The notes under the pieces are model-generated. The model made no database searches and was not told the origin of the DNA. It saw only the letters and a list, made by a program, of their open reading frames with translations. Positions 9,456 to 19,226 of a stretch of DNA of 64,000 bases are shown piece after piece. Where the stretch lies: contig DELT01000106.1 in NCBI GenBank assembly GCA_002354555.1, positions 1 through 64,000 on the forward strand, in the 5' to 3' direction. The stretch comes from Methylophaga sp. UBA2689. Its GTDB lineage: Bacteria; Pseudomonadota; Gammaproteobacteria; Nitrosococcales; Methylophagaceae. Made by a program: the position numbers and the translations under genes. Position 1 is the first letter of the stretch, and each line of letters opens with the position of its first letter.

Positions 9456-9923
9456 ATGACCACAGTTAATTTACAGCAAACCGTACCGGATTTTGAATTG
9501 CCTTCCACTGGCGATAAAACCATCCGGCTTTCCGACTTACGTGGCAAGAATGTGCTTATCTATTTTTACCCCAAAGACAATACCCCAGGCTGCACATTGG
9601 AAGGTCAGAATTTCCGTGATCATATTGCGACGTTCAATGCTCACAACACACTGATATTTGGGATTTCCAGAGACAGCGTGCGTGTTCATGAAAACTTCAA
9701 GGAAAAACAGCAATTTCCCTTTGATTTACTCTCTGATGCTGATGAAACAGTCTGTAACTTGTTTGGTGTGATGCAGCTGAAGAAAAATTATGGTCGCGAA
9801 TATATGGGGATTGTTCGTAGTACTTTTCTGATTGATACAGAAGGTAAGCTCATCAATGAATGGCGTAATGTCAAAGTAAAACAACATATTGATGAAGTGT
9901 TGGAAGCTGTCAAAAATCTATAA
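9456..9923 (+). CDS. bcp: Thiol peroxidase of the BCP/PrxQ family
   Basis: 155-residue peroxiredoxin that reduces hydroperoxides. The peroxidatic cysteine is Cys46 in DNTPGCTLEG. The resolving cysteine found five residues later in E. coli BCP is absent (TLEGQNF instead), and the only other cysteine is Cys100 (ETVC), the position of a non-catalytic Cys in E. coli. This suggests a 1-Cys mechanism. The start follows CGGAGAACGTTTA. It is divergent from dapA with about 118 bp between the starts. Confidence 0.93.
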   Translation: MTTVNLQQTVPDFELPSTGDKTIRLSDLRGKNVLIYFYPKDNTPGCTLEGQNFRDHIATFNAHNTLIFGISRDSVRVHENFKEKQQFPFDLLSDADETVCNLFGVMQLKKNYGREYMGIVRSTFLIDTEGKLINEWRNVKVKQHIDEVLEAVKNL

Positions 9924-10014
9924 TCTCAAACAAAAAAATATTGGTAATAAACTTTTAAAACAAGCATTTACTATACTCTTTTAAAGTGCACTAATAAAAT
10001 CCGCTTTTGCCCTC

Positions 10015-10044
10015 TACCGCACTATCCCAGTGCGGTATTTTTTT
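10015..10044 (+). terminator. Rho-independent terminator after bcp
   Basis: Stem TACCGCACT (10015-10023) and AGTGCGGTA (10029-10037), 5-nt loop, then seven T. It lies about 90 bp past the bcp stop. Confidence 0.85.
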
Positions 10045-10142
10045 GTCTTTAAAAATTAAGCCGTTGTTTTTATTTACCTTCGCATAATGGTTTAGATATT
10101 GCCTACTACTTTTGGAGTATTCCTAATGAGAGTGTAATTTCT

Positions 10143-12287
10143 ATGTCTTTAAAAAGTCTGTCAATGAACTTAAGTGCTACCGAACGGCGCTGGCTTCCCT
10201 GGTTTGGCCAGACGGGAAAACTTGCCATGGGATGGAGCTGTTACCTCAATCAAGATACCTACGCCGAGGTGGAGCATACTTTCGAAGGTATCGCGGCGAC
10301 CCGCGTCAAACTGCTGCAGCAATGGACCAACTCTCAATGGAATCAGCTCAATCTGCTTGCTGAACAATTACCCGCTTCCCTCAGTGATATTGATAGTACA
10401 CCGCTTGAACAACGACTGAACTCTGCGAAAAATTTTTCCGAGTTATTTATTATTGATAACGCCGGCCGCGTCATCCAATCGACCTATACAGCGCATATTG
10501 GCCAGCATGATCTGCAAGCCAATGCCGTTGAGCAAGGTTTGAAACAACCTTTTTTGCATGGTCCCTATACCGATCCATTAACACTTAAGATTGGTCCATC
10601 AATTTCAAAATTTCATGATGAAGTAACATTAATGTTTTATCTGCCACTAATGAATGATGATCATGTAGTTGGTGCTTTATGTGGCCGTGTACCAAATGAT
10701 GTTGTGGGGGATTTGATTCAACGCGAAGCGGGTCATGTTTATCCCGAATCCGGAGACAACTATATTTTTATGGTTGAATCCCGTTTTGATCCGATGATTC
10801 AGCAAGGAGTCGCACTATCCCGCTCGCGATTTGAAGATAACACCTTCTCCCATGGCGAAAATCTTAAGTCCGGAATAAACACTAAGTGGGGCGTGGTAAA
10901 AGTTAATCGGCATACTGAGTTCGAAATTCGTTTTACTGATCCGGCTACCAACCAATTGCATCCGGGCGTGCGAGAAACCATACGCAATGGCGAAAACCTG
11001 TTTGTTACTTACCCGGGTTATTCAGATTACCGGCATATTCCTGTAATCGGCAAAGGTGTAACTTTTCAACTAACAGGCTCCCCAGATCGTTGGGGAATGA
11101 TGTGTGAAGGCGATCTGGAAGAAGTTTACCGTCGCCGGTCAGTGAATGTCAGCTTATTGAAGAGCTTTATCATAGGTATGACTTCCTTGGCAGGGGTGAA
11201 CAGCGCTTTACACTATTTCACTTTGTTGCCTCAATTTGCTATCGACATGGTATCCATCTGCATGATTATTATCATTGCGTTAATCATGCGTAAGTTCAGT
11301 ACCAAAAGACTTGCAGATCGAATGAATAAAATGACAAGGGTTATTCAGGAAATTGCCGAGGGTGAAGGTAATCTTCGTCAACGTTTGAATACTGAAACAA
11401 TGGTGGCCGATGAAACAGGTGATATGGGTCGCTGGATTAACAGTTTTATCGACAATCTGGATGGCATCGTCGGACAGGTTATTTTTTCCAGCCAGGACGT
11501 GTATCAAACCAATAAATCCATGTTAGATACCAATCGTGAAGCCTATCAAGTTTCAGCGGAAGTTACCGATGCTATAAGTAAAATGCTCAATCTGCTGAAA
11601 GAGCAAATTGAAGATATCGGTGAGGCCAACCAAACTGCTGAAACGATGAAATTGGAAATGGAACGTGTCGTGGAAGACGCTCGGATTCAATTTGAAAGTG
11701 CCCGGAAAGGCACCCAGGAGATTCGTAACGTTGTTGAGAACACCGCTAATTCAGTCAAGTCGCTCAATGAGCGTACTACTGAAATAGGCAAAATCATCAA
11801 CGTTATCACTGAAATCACCAATCAAACCAATATGCTGGCCTTAAATGCTGCTATTGAAGCGGCCCGTGCCGGTGAGCATGGCAGAGGGTTTTCAGTAGTC
11901 GCCGATGAAGTACGCAATCTTGCCTCACGCACAGCGAATTCTGCAGATGAAATTCAACGCATGATTGAAGGCATGCAACACGAAACACAGGAAGCCATGC
12001 GGTTTATGGAAGCTGGAGTAGAAAACGTCGATAGAAGCCTAAAAATGACTGAGCAGGCTTCTAATGATAATGGCGAGTTGCATATTCTGGTCGAACAGAT
12101 GTTCTCCACTATCAAACAGCTGGCAAATAACAGTCATGTACATGGGGATACTGCACGACAGGTCGGCGTCTCTGCAGAGCAATTAAAATCTGCTGTCAGT
12201 GCTCTGCAGTCCCGCTCAACAATGGTGCGAAGTACGGCCCAGACGTTATCACAACTGGTTGGTGTATTTCAGGTCAGTCCCCGTTAA
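10143..12287 (+). CDS. Methyl-accepting chemotaxis protein with large N-terminal sensor region
   Basis: 714 residues. The C-terminal signalling hairpin is clear ([21 protein letters not shown], then [15 protein letters not shown]) with long flanking coiled coils, and a HAMP-like segment follows the membrane part (about 383-440). The first 335 residues look like Cache/PAS sensor domains ([26 protein letters not shown]). No membrane segment or signal peptide is visible before them. The only strongly hydrophobic stretches are about 339-361 and 364-383, back to back. This suggests a cytoplasmic sensor anchored by a hairpin rather than the usual periplasmic sensor. Ligand unknown. The start at 10143 follows GAGAGTG. 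Confidence 0.9.
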   Translation: MSLKSLSMNLSATERRWLPWFGQTGKLAMGWSCYLNQDTYAEVEHTFEGIAATRVKLLQQWTNSQWNQLNLLAEQLPASLSDIDSTPLEQRLNSAKNFSELFIIDNAGRVIQSTYTAHIGQHDLQANAVEQGLKQPFLHGPYTDPLTLKIGPSISKFHDEVTLMFYLPLMNDDHVVGALCGRVPNDVVGDLIQREAGHVYPESGDNYIFMVESRFDPMIQQGVALSRSRFEDNTFSHGENLKSGINTKWGVVKVNRHTEFEIRFTDPATNQLHPGVRETIRNGENLFVTYPGYSDYRHIPVIGKGVTFQLTGSPDRWGMMCEGDLEEVYRRRSVNVSLLKSFIIGMTSLAGVNSALHYFTLLPQFAIDMVSICMIIIIALIMRKFSTKRLADRMNKMTRVIQEIAEGEGNLRQRLNTETMVADETGDMGRWINSFIDNLDGIVGQVIFSSQDVYQTNKSMLDTNREAYQVSAEVTDAISKMLNLLKEQIEDIGEANQTAETMKLEMERVVEDARIQFESARKGTQEIRNVVENTANSVKSLNERTTEIGKIINVITEITNQTNMLALNAAIEAARAGEHGRGFSVVADEVRNLASRTANSADEIQRMIEGMQHETQEAMRFMEAGVENVDRSLKMTEQASNDNGELHILVEQMFSTIKQLANNSHVHGDTARQVGVSAEQLKSAVSALQSRSTMVRSTAQTLSQLVGVFQVSPR

Positions 12288-12293
12288 AGTTGT

Positions 12294-13886
12294 TCAGGCT
12301 GGTTTCAGATCGAAAGCGATGCAGATCCGATCCTCATCAGAGGTAAACGGAATCGTGCGATGAAATACTGATGATGGAAACATGACAATATCCCCAACTT
12401 CAGGTGCAATGGTTTTGCTGGGGAAGTTGTCATGTTGTTTGGGATAATCATCCCCATGGGTGCTGAGCTCAATACTGCCCTCATCGGGATGCGTTTTTTG
12501 CTTTGGAACCGCCAGGTACAATGCTCCGCTTACCCAACCTTCCTCATGAATATGTGAGGTTAAATGCCCGCCGGTCTTCATTTTGACATACCAGGAACTG
12601 GCAAACACGGTTTGCTTGGGAAAGCCTTTGGCAAAAATACCGCTTTCACCTTTGAGATTAACGCGATAATCATCTATGGCTCGAGCGACCAGTTTGGCAA
12701 TTTGCTGAAAGCTGGCCTCAGAGCGTTTAAACAAATTTCCTGCAGACTGAACACCATGATGCAGGCGGCCCTGACTTTTTTCTTCAATATCGGCCTGTTC
12801 GATATCCGCCAGCAGTTGTTTGAGTAATTCGCTATCGCCTTTTAATTCCGGCACCTGCACATGACAAACCAGATCCAACGGATTTTTACAGAAATTATAG
12901 TCATTCACCGTGCCAAAGTTTTCGGCGTAATGGCCGGCTAGTGTCGCCAGAAATGGCGAACTGTGGCGGGCTTTTTTCAGTTGATCCAAGCCCTCTTTGA
13001 ATTCCTCAAAGCGCTCGGTTTTATACAGGCAATATAAAGAACGTTCCTGCCAATCCGCGTACTGTGATTGTTGAAAATAACGTAAAGCCTGCGGCAAATC
13101 ACCACTATCATAGAGATACACCGCCAGACTGTAATTTGCCAAAGGTAAACTGGGATCCAGCTCCAATGCGCGTTTGTAGGCAGCAACCGATTCGTCATAG
13201 CGTCCCTGATCACGCAAAACTTCACCGATATTACTGTGCACTTCGGCATAATCAGGTTTTAATTCCAGTGCCTGATTATAGGCAGCAATGGCATCGGCCA
13301 GTTTCCCCTGATTTTTAAGTGCCGTGCCAAGATTAAAATACAATTTGGCATCCTGTGAAATTGATAATGCACGCTGATAAACCGCTACCGACTCTTCCAA
13401 ACGGCCTTGTTCCTGTAAACAGACCCCAAGGTTGGCAATGGCTTCCAGGAAATTTGGCTGTTGATCAATGGCTTTTTGATAATACTGACCAGCCTCTTCA
13501 AAACGGTTTTGTGATTGCAATGCATATCCCAGGTTATACAAGGCATCTGTCAATTCAGGTTTCAGTCTCAATACTTTTTTATAGCTGTTAATCGCTTCAT
13601 CAATACGATTCAAATTGGTCAATAAAATACCCATGTTGAAGTAAATCTCGGGTACATTAGGGTCAATCTCAGTAGCTTTACGGAACACACTAACGGCATC
13701 TTTAAATTTATTTTGCGCTGCTAAGGCATTGCCATAAAGGTTTAATACCGGAAAAGAACGCGGATAGGATTTAAGCAATTTTTTTGCTGCCGATTCAGCA
13801 AAACCTACTTGCCCGGTGTTCAGGGCTTGAATAATGGGTTGTAAATCGGCCTGTCCCGGCATTGGGCTTGGCGTTGGGTGTTTCAT
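12294..13886 (-). CDS. TPR-repeat protein with C-terminal 2OG-Fe(II) oxygenase-like domain
   Basis: 530 residues. About eight tetratricopeptide repeats fill residues 12-290 (for example PEIYFNMGILLTNLNRIDEA and AKLYFNLGTALKNQGKLADA). The last 90 residues form an iron-oxygenase-like domain with His447-x-Glu449, GALYLAVPK, His509 in SSVFHRTIPF and Arg520, resembling the putative 2OG-Fe(II) oxygenase family (TIGR02466-like). It may be a protein hydroxylase that uses TPRs to bind its target; the substrate is unknown. It is convergent with the chemoreceptor gene (6 bp between the stops). Confidence 0.85.
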   Translation of the reverse strand: MKHPTPSPMPGQADLQPIIQALNTGQVGFAESAAKKLLKSYPRSFPVLNLYGNALAAQNKFKDAVSVFRKATEIDPNVPEIYFNMGILLTNLNRIDEAINSYKKVLRLKPELTDALYNLGYALQSQNRFEEAGQYYQKAIDQQPNFLEAIANLGVCLQEQGRLEESVAVYQRALSISQDAKLYFNLGTALKNQGKLADAIAAYNQALELKPDYAEVHSNIGEVLRDQGRYDESVAAYKRALELDPSLPLANYSLAVYLYDSGDLPQALRYFQQSQYADWQERSLYCLYKTERFEEFKEGLDQLKKARHSSPFLATLAGHYAENFGTVNDYNFCKNPLDLVCHVQVPELKGDSELLKQLLADIEQADIEEKSQGRLHHGVQSAGNLFKRSEASFQQIAKLVARAIDDYRVNLKGESGIFAKGFPKQTVFASSWYVKMKTGGHLTSHIHEEGWVSGALYLAVPKQKTHPDEGSIELSTHGDDYPKQHDNFPSKTIAPEVGDIVMFPSSVFHRTIPFTSDEDRICIAFDLKPA

Positions 13887-14081
13887 AACTGAGATTCCAC
13901 TAAATCAGGAGATATTTCCTGCAATTTACAGGACTAATTCCTATCAGTGCAAGATATCTTCCCAAAATTTTTATACCGAGCAAATTTAAGCCAGAATCTA
14001 TTTATCTTTCGGGCCTAATAACCGAACCATAATCCCCTGATCAGGTCTGCTTAACAGTCAAAATAAGGAGTTATTACATTC

Positions 14082-15107
14082 ATGGATACGATTACGCAGG
14101 CGTTACTTGGCAGCGCAGTGGCTTACAGCGTTGCAGGACGCAAAGCGCCCAGAGCTTCTGTTTTGTATGGTGCAGCGTTCGGCATCTTGCCAGACCTTGA
14201 TGTATTCATCCAATATGCTAATGACTTGGACACCATGACCTTCCACCGTAGCTGGACCCATTCATGGATTGTGCACAGTTTGCTTGCACCGTTAGTGGCC
14301 TTGCTAATGAGTAAACTGGATAAGCGACTGAATTTTCGGCGATGGCTAGCTTTGATCTGGTTGGTGTGGATTACCCATAGCGGACTGGATGCGATGACCG
14401 TTTATGGAACGCAGCTATTCTGGCCTTTTATGCCACCACCTGCGTCGATTGGCAGTATATTTATTATCGACCCGCTCTACAGTCTGCCACTCGCTGCAGG
14501 CTTCCTCGGAATACTTCTGGCTGCCGGAAAACGGCTGAGCCATGCAGTCATGCTCGGGAGTCTTATCTTCAGCACAACTTACCTTGGCTGGAGTTATGCT
14601 GCTCAATACTGGATAACCCAACAAACAGAACAGGCATTACAAGACCAGCAGATTGATTATCAGCATATTAAAATCACTCCAGCACCTTTAAATACCCTGT
14701 TATGGCGCATTGTGGTGGTTGATGAAGATGTTTATTACGAAGGTTTTCGTTCGATATTTGACGGCGACACCGCGTTTTCATTTACTCAATTCGACCGCGG
14801 CATGGAACTGAAGAAACTTTTGCCCGAGCAAACCTATATCGAAAGAATAAACTGGTTTACTCAAGACAATTTCAAGCTTGGACAACTGGACAATATGCTT
14901 GTGGCTACGGATCTTCGCATGGGCATGGAACCCAATTATTTTTTCCGCTTTAAACTTGCTGACATTCAGGATGATGAAATTATTCCTATAGCCCCACAAC
15001 AATTGGGCATGTCACGTAATGCCAAAGCGGGATTACTCTGGGTATGGCGGCGTATCTGGAATCCTTATGCAGAACCTATCATGGCGAGAGGCTCTGTAAA
15101 TGGCTGA
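14082..15107 (+). CDS. DUF457 (YdjM-like) membrane-bound metal-dependent hydrolase
   Basis: 341-residue inner-membrane protein. The family motif HRSWTHSWIVHSLL and the following ITHSGLDAMTVYGTQLFWPF supply the histidines and aspartates expected of this predicted hydrolase. ILPDLDVF near residue 45 is also conserved. Four or five membrane segments occupy the first 180 residues and a soluble C-terminal domain follows. Function is not established for the family. It starts after AAGGAG, and its last 43 bp overlap the 3' end of the convergent ald gene. Confidence 0.85.
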   Translation: MDTITQALLGSAVAYSVAGRKAPRASVLYGAAFGILPDLDVFIQYANDLDTMTFHRSWTHSWIVHSLLAPLVALLMSKLDKRLNFRRWLALIWLVWITHSGLDAMTVYGTQLFWPFMPPPASIGSIFIIDPLYSLPLAAGFLGILLAAGKRLSHAVMLGSLIFSTTYLGWSYAAQYWITQQTEQALQDQQIDYQHIKITPAPLNTLLWRIVVVDEDVYYEGFRSIFDGDTAFSFTQFDRGMELKKLLPEQTYIERINWFTQDNFKLGQLDNMLVATDLRMGMEPNYFFRFKLADIQDDEIIPIAPQQLGMSRNAKAGLLWVWRRIWNPYAEPIMARGSVNG

Positions 15108-16186
15108 GATTGCGCACTGGCTACAGCTTGGTGGGTTATCTGCCCTTGGTAGATATTCAGCCCATTGCGTAAATGTCTGTCATTCCGAAGCGCAGATTTA
15201 ATACCTTCTCCCGCCAGTTTTCGAATTAATGGCAAGGTAGCATTGGTTAGTGCCTGCGTTGAGGTTCGAGCAACTGCTCCCGGCATATTGGCGACACAGT
15301 AATGCACAATACCTTGTTCAATATAGGTTGGCTGTTCATGGGTAGTAGGATGTGATGAGGCAAAACATCCACCTTGATCAATTGACACATCCACCAGCAC
15401 CGAACCGGTTCTCATCATGGCAAGATGATGTTGTTCAATAATTTTTGGCGCCGTCGCCCCAGGCACTAAAACGGCACCAATTATCATATCGGCACACTGC
15501 ACCACCGTATCAATAGTCTCAGCATGGGCATAAAGCGTTTTCAATCGTGGTCCAAATTGCAGATCCAACTGTTGTAATCTGGATAAATTGTTATCCAGCA
15601 CCGTGACATCTGCACCAAAACCCATCGCCATTCTGGCCGCATTGGTGCCCACTACCCCGCCACCCAAAATCACAATACTGGCAGGTGCAACTCCCGGCAC
15701 ACCTGCCGGTAAAATACCCAGGCCACCCTCATGAATTAATAAAGCTTGAGCCCCTGCCTGTATCGACATACGACCAGCCACTTCGCTCATGGGAGCCAGC
15801 AACGGTAAACCTCCCTGATCGTCGGTTACTGTTTCGTAAGCAATGCAGGTAGCACCGGTATCCTGTAACCCTGCGGTCAATTGACGGTCCGGAGCTAGAT
15901 GCAGATAGGTAAATAAGCTATGCCGGTCAGTTAACTGCTGTATTTCAGTTGGTTGAGGTTCTTTGACTTTAATGATCAATTCCGCGTTGGTAAATACTGC
16001 TCTAGCATCTTCTGCGATTTGAGCTCCAGCTTGTTGATAATCTTCATCACTGAATCCAATAGCTGCTCCGGCTGCCCGTTGTACCCAAATTTGATGGCCA
16101 CCTTTACAAAGCTCACGCACCCCAGCCGGGGTCAGTCCGACACGGTGTTCCTGAATTTTGATTTCCTTCAGCACCCCAATCTGCAT
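15065..16186 (-). CDS. ald: Alanine dehydrogenase
   Basis: 373 residues. It interconverts L-alanine and pyruvate plus ammonia with NAD. The N-terminus MQIGVLKEIKIQEHRVGLTP, KVKEPQ (catalytic Lys), TYLHLAPD (His), the NAD-binding GGGVVGTNAARMA and SIDQGGCF are family hallmarks. Three in-frame starts are stacked (GTG 16192, ATG 16189, ATG 16186); GAGGAG at 16192-16197 favours the last. The gene follows the QseBC-like pair on the same strand after 36 bp, so it may share its transcript. Confidence 0.94.
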   Translation of the reverse strand: MQIGVLKEIKIQEHRVGLTPAGVRELCKGGHQIWVQRAAGAAIGFSDEDYQQAGAQIAEDARAVFTNAELIIKVKEPQPTEIQQLTDRHSLFTYLHLAPDRQLTAGLQDTGATCIAYETVTDDQGGLPLLAPMSEVAGRMSIQAGAQALLIHEGGLGILPAGVPGVAPASIVILGGGVVGTNAARMAMGFGADVTVLDNNLSRLQQLDLQFGPRLKTLYAHAETIDTVVQCADMIIGAVLVPGATAPKIIEQHHLAMMRTGSVLVDVSIDQGGCFASSHPTTHEQPTYIEQGIVHYCVANMPGAVARTSTQALTNATLPLIRKLAGEGIKSALRNDRHLRNGLNIYQGQITHQAVASAQSQPFTEPLAMIGSA

Positions 16187-16222
16187 CATCACTCCTCAAC
16201 CTAAGGCCTTTTAAAGAAACGT

Positions 16223-17590
16223 TTAAACAACATTAGAACTGGATGGCAACGGAATTCTGATGGTCACCCGTAACCCGGATGTTCCATTAGCAATCTGCAA
16301 CTCGCCCTTAAAACGCCGAACAATGGCGTCTACTATAGCCAGCCCAAGGCCGCTGCCATCACTATGATGGCCATGAACAAATCTTCGGGTCAGTTCAGAA
16401 AGCAATTTTTCCGAGACACCGGGCCCCTCATCTTCTACTGTCCAGCATAATTGATCTTCATCTAAATTAACTGAGAGGGTAACTACGCTATTCTCTGGCG
16501 CATGACGAATAGCATTTTCCAGCAAATTACGTAATGCGGCCGAAAGTAAGATTGCTGAAGCATGGATCTTTTCATCCACTCCATCATTACAACGCAACGT
16601 GACTTGGTGCTGTCTTGCCAGATGTTGCACATCACTCAATGCCATATTATTAATTTCAGCCACCGGCAAACGGGTGCTTTCAGCTAACTGGCCGTCCCCT
16701 TCTACCCTGGCGAGTAATAAAAGCTGATCCAATGTCCGTTGCAACCGGTCAGTGGCTTTTTCGGCCTGCACCAGGGCATGCATGGCCTTGCCCCCTTGCG
16801 TCAGTCTCGCGACCTGCAACTGGGTTTTAATTCCAGCTAATGGGGTACGTAATTCATGCGCCACATCACCGGTAAACCGACGTTCCCGTAGCAAAGACTG
16901 CTGCATCCGTTGCAACAGACGATTGATCTCATCCACCAGCGGGCGCACTTCGGCCGGTCGTTGTTCCCAGACTAACGAGGTAAGATCTTCGGTATTACGT
17001 CTGGCCATATTCTGAGTCAAGCTATGCAATGGTTTAAACCCTTGCAAAATACCAAACCAGACGACGGTCAAAGTGCCCGCCAGAATAAGGAAAAACGGTA
17101 GTCCAGCGGCAATCACCACCGAACGCATTAACGTATCTCTGGTTTCCAACCGTTCAGCAGTCGTAATGGTTAATCCACCCTGAGATAGATTAAACACCCG
17201 CCAGTGTTCTCCGTCCTGCGTACGGTTTTGGTAGCCCTGTTGAGTTGTGGTCATTGCGCTTTCGGGCGCGTCATGAGATACCGCAATAATATCTCCAGCA
17301 ACACTGGACACCTTACATGCAAGTGTTGCAGGTAAATTGAGATCTTCAGCCGGATCAAATAAAGCATTGCGTTGACCGCCATTTACCAATGGATCCAAAT
17401 CATATTGCGACATTAAAGACATCAGCATTTTGGCGGAAGCAGCAAGACGGTTATCCAGAGTATTCTGCATTTCCTTTTGCACACTCATCAGCAACCATGG
17501 AGCTAATAGCAGCCACATCAACAGCACCGCAATACCAATACGCCATAATAACTGCCAGCGTAAATAGTCTTTGGCTTTAGCCGGGCTCAT
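16223..17590 (-). CDS. Sensor histidine kinase (QseC/PmrB-like)
   Basis: 455 residues. There are two membrane segments (about 18-36 and 156-181) bracketing a periplasmic sensor of about 120 residues, then a HAMP-like linker. The dimerisation box is DVAHELRTPLAG (phospho-acceptor His245), followed by the ATPase motifs NLLENAIRHAP, VEDEGPGV and GSGLGLAIV. It overlaps the response-regulator gene by 14 bp. The stimulus is unknown; QseC-like naming rests on overall architecture. Confidence 0.9.
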   Translation of the reverse strand: MSPAKAKDYLRWQLLWRIGIAVLLMWLLLAPWLLMSVQKEMQNTLDNRLAASAKMLMSLMSQYDLDPLVNGGQRNALFDPAEDLNLPATLACKVSSVAGDIIAVSHDAPESAMTTTQQGYQNRTQDGEHWRVFNLSQGGLTITTAERLETRDTLMRSVVIAAGLPFFLILAGTLTVVWFGILQGFKPLHSLTQNMARRNTEDLTSLVWEQRPAEVRPLVDEINRLLQRMQQSLLRERRFTGDVAHELRTPLAGIKTQLQVARLTQGGKAMHALVQAEKATDRLQRTLDQLLLLARVEGDGQLAESTRLPVAEINNMALSDVQHLARQHQVTLRCNDGVDEKIHASAILLSAALRNLLENAIRHAPENSVVTLSVNLDEDQLCWTVEDEGPGVSEKLLSELTRRFVHGHHSDGSGLGLAIVDAIVRRFKGELQIANGTSGLRVTIRIPLPSSSNVV

Positions 17591-18248
17591 TGACCGCTCC
17601 CAGTCGATACCCCATACCCCGAACCGTTTCTATCCAGTCATCCCCCAGTTTGCGACGTAAATTATGGATATGTACGGCTACAGCATTACTCTCAATGCCT
17701 TCGGCCCAGCCATAAAGTCGATCCTGCAACTGTGCAGCGGTAACCACACGACCGGGTTGTTGCAACAGGGTTTCCAATACTGTGATTTCGCGACGCGACA
17801 GGTTTAGAGGTTTATTATTCAAAGAAACTTGTAAGGTGGCGGGATCAAATTGCAGGCTACCATGCTGAATGGTCTGGGTGGCACGTCCGGCCGCACGACG
17901 GCTTAAAGAATGTAATCGGGCGGCAAGCTCAGTGAGGTCAAACGGCTTACTCATATAATCATCCGCTCCAGCCTGCAAGCCGCTGACGCGATCCGGCACG
18001 GCATCACGTGCCGTTAAAATTAATACCGGTAAATTATTTCCCCGTTCTCGCCAACGACTAAGCAAATGCATGCCATCTTCGTCGGGCAACCCCAGATCGA
18101 GAATAACAGCATCAAAACTGGCGGTTGCCATGGCCGTTTCAGCTCCACCGGCATTCATTACCCACTCGGCCTGAATGCCTAATGCAGTGAGACCGGCCTG
18201 TATGCCCTCACCCATTAATGCATCATCTTCCACAATCAATACATACAT
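17577..18248 (-). CDS. OmpR/PhoB-family response regulator (QseB/PmrA-like)
   Basis: 223 residues: receiver domain with phospho-acceptor Asp51 (DAVILDLGLPDEDG), acidic ED/D at 7-9, Lys in SKPFDL, and a C-terminal winged helix (SRREITVLETLL, SNAVAVHIHNLRRKLG, GMGYRL). It is followed by the kinase with a 14-bp overlap. A candidate direct-repeat operator lies about 45 bp upstream, which suggests autoregulation. Confidence 0.92.
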   Translation of the reverse strand: MYVLIVEDDALMGEGIQAGLTALGIQAEWVMNAGGAETAMATASFDAVILDLGLPDEDGMHLLSRWRERGNNLPVLILTARDAVPDRVSGLQAGADDYMSKPFDLTELAARLHSLSRRAAGRATQTIQHGSLQFDPATLQVSLNNKPLNLSRREITVLETLLQQPGRVVTAAQLQDRLYGWAEGIESNAVAVHIHNLRRKLGDDWIETVRGMGYRLGAVNEPG

Positions 18249-18290
18249 CGGTCAATACCCGAAATAAAAACGCTATGTTGGTTTAACTGA

Positions 18291-18307
18291 ATTAAGATAA
18301 CGTTAAC
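18291..18307 (-). promoter_or_regulatory. Candidate QseB/PmrA-type direct-repeat operator
   Basis: On the minus strand: GTTAAC-GTTAT-CTTAAT. Two 6-bp half-sites sit 11 bp apart, close to the PmrA/QseB pattern YTTAAK-N5-YTTAAK. It lies 43-59 bp upstream of the regulator's ATG. Confidence 0.45.
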
Positions 18308-18512
18308 ATTGTCTTGATTCTTGTGCTGCAGCAAACACTGCTCTGGAACGCTATTCCAGCAGACGGAGTTATCAACTTCGTAAGCAATGCAAGATTTGTA
18401 TCTCTGAGGGGATAACTCAAAAGCCACAGGCGATAAACGGGTGGAACTGTACGATAGCAGAACTCAATCTGGCCGTTGAGTTTGCAAACGTTTGATTGAC
18501 CAAGTGTTATTT

Positions 18513-19226
18513 CTATTTACATGCATCCATTATCCGATCTGTTTCATCGACGACGGTTCGATAGCATTCACAGACACGCTTTTCCAAGCCTTCCCGGTCC
18601 AGCACGGTAATTCTGCCGCGAGAATAACGGATCAATCCTTCCCGCTGAAGTGCTCCAGCGGCCTCGGTCACGCCTTCCCGACGTACACCCAGCATATTAG
18701 CGATAAGTTCCTGGGTCATGTTCAGCTGATTATTAGGTAAACGATCGATATTTAATAACAGCCAACGGCATAACTGTTGATTGAGTGTGTGATGACGATT
18801 ACAAACGGCGGTTTGTGAAATCTGCGCCATGAGTGCCTGTGCGTAACAAAGCAACAGATGCTGAAATTGTCCGTTTCGTGCAAATTCTTTCTTTAGGATA
18901 TGTCCGGAAAGTCGATATGCATAGCCTGCACTTTGCACCACAGCCCAATTAGAGGAGACTTCGGTCCCCATAAACAATGGCACCCCGGCAATGCCTTCTT
19001 TTCCTATTAACCCCAGTTCGGTGGTCGCACCGTTATGCATCACATGTAGCAGTGACACAATCACGGAGGTCGGGAAATAGGCGTAATCGATTTGCTTGAA
19101 GGGAGTATAGATAGGTTCTTCAAGTGACATTTCTACTAAATGCAGATGTGGTGCTAATTGCATTCGTTCTGCTGCAGGTAACGCGGCTAATAGTTGGTTT
19201 TCAGTTGGGTCGTGCTTTAAGCTCAT
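18513..19226 (-). CDS. Crp/Fnr-family transcriptional regulator
   Basis: 237 residues. An N-terminal cyclic-nucleotide-binding-like beta barrel (LEEPIYTPFKQIDYAYFPTS, then GKEGIAGVPLFMG) is followed by a C-terminal winged helix with recognition region TQELIANMLGVRREGVTEAAGAL. The Fnr iron-sulfur cysteines are absent and the canonical cAMP-contact Arg-Ser pair is not seen, so the ligand is unknown. The PTSVIVSLLHVM stretch resembles regulators of this type found in many proteobacteria. It stands alone and is divergent from the PAS-GGDEF gene. Confidence 0.88.
   Translation of the reverse strand: MSLKHDPTENQLLAALPAAERMQLAPHLHLVEMSLEEPIYTPFKQIDYAYFPTSVIVSLLHVMHNGATTELGLIGKEGIAGVPLFMGTEVSSNWAVVQSAGYAYRLSGHILKKEFARNGQFQHLLLCYAQALMAQISQTAVCNRHHTLNQQLCRWLLLNIDRLPNNQLNMTQELIANMLGVRREGVTEAAGALQREGLIRYSRGRITVLDREGLEKRVCECYRTVVDETDRIMDACK

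Noticed and set aside
9338..9547. N-terminal extension of the dapA frame
   Set aside because: It overlaps the divergent bcp gene and its start region, and its sequence is not DapA-like. The internal ATG fits the family length.
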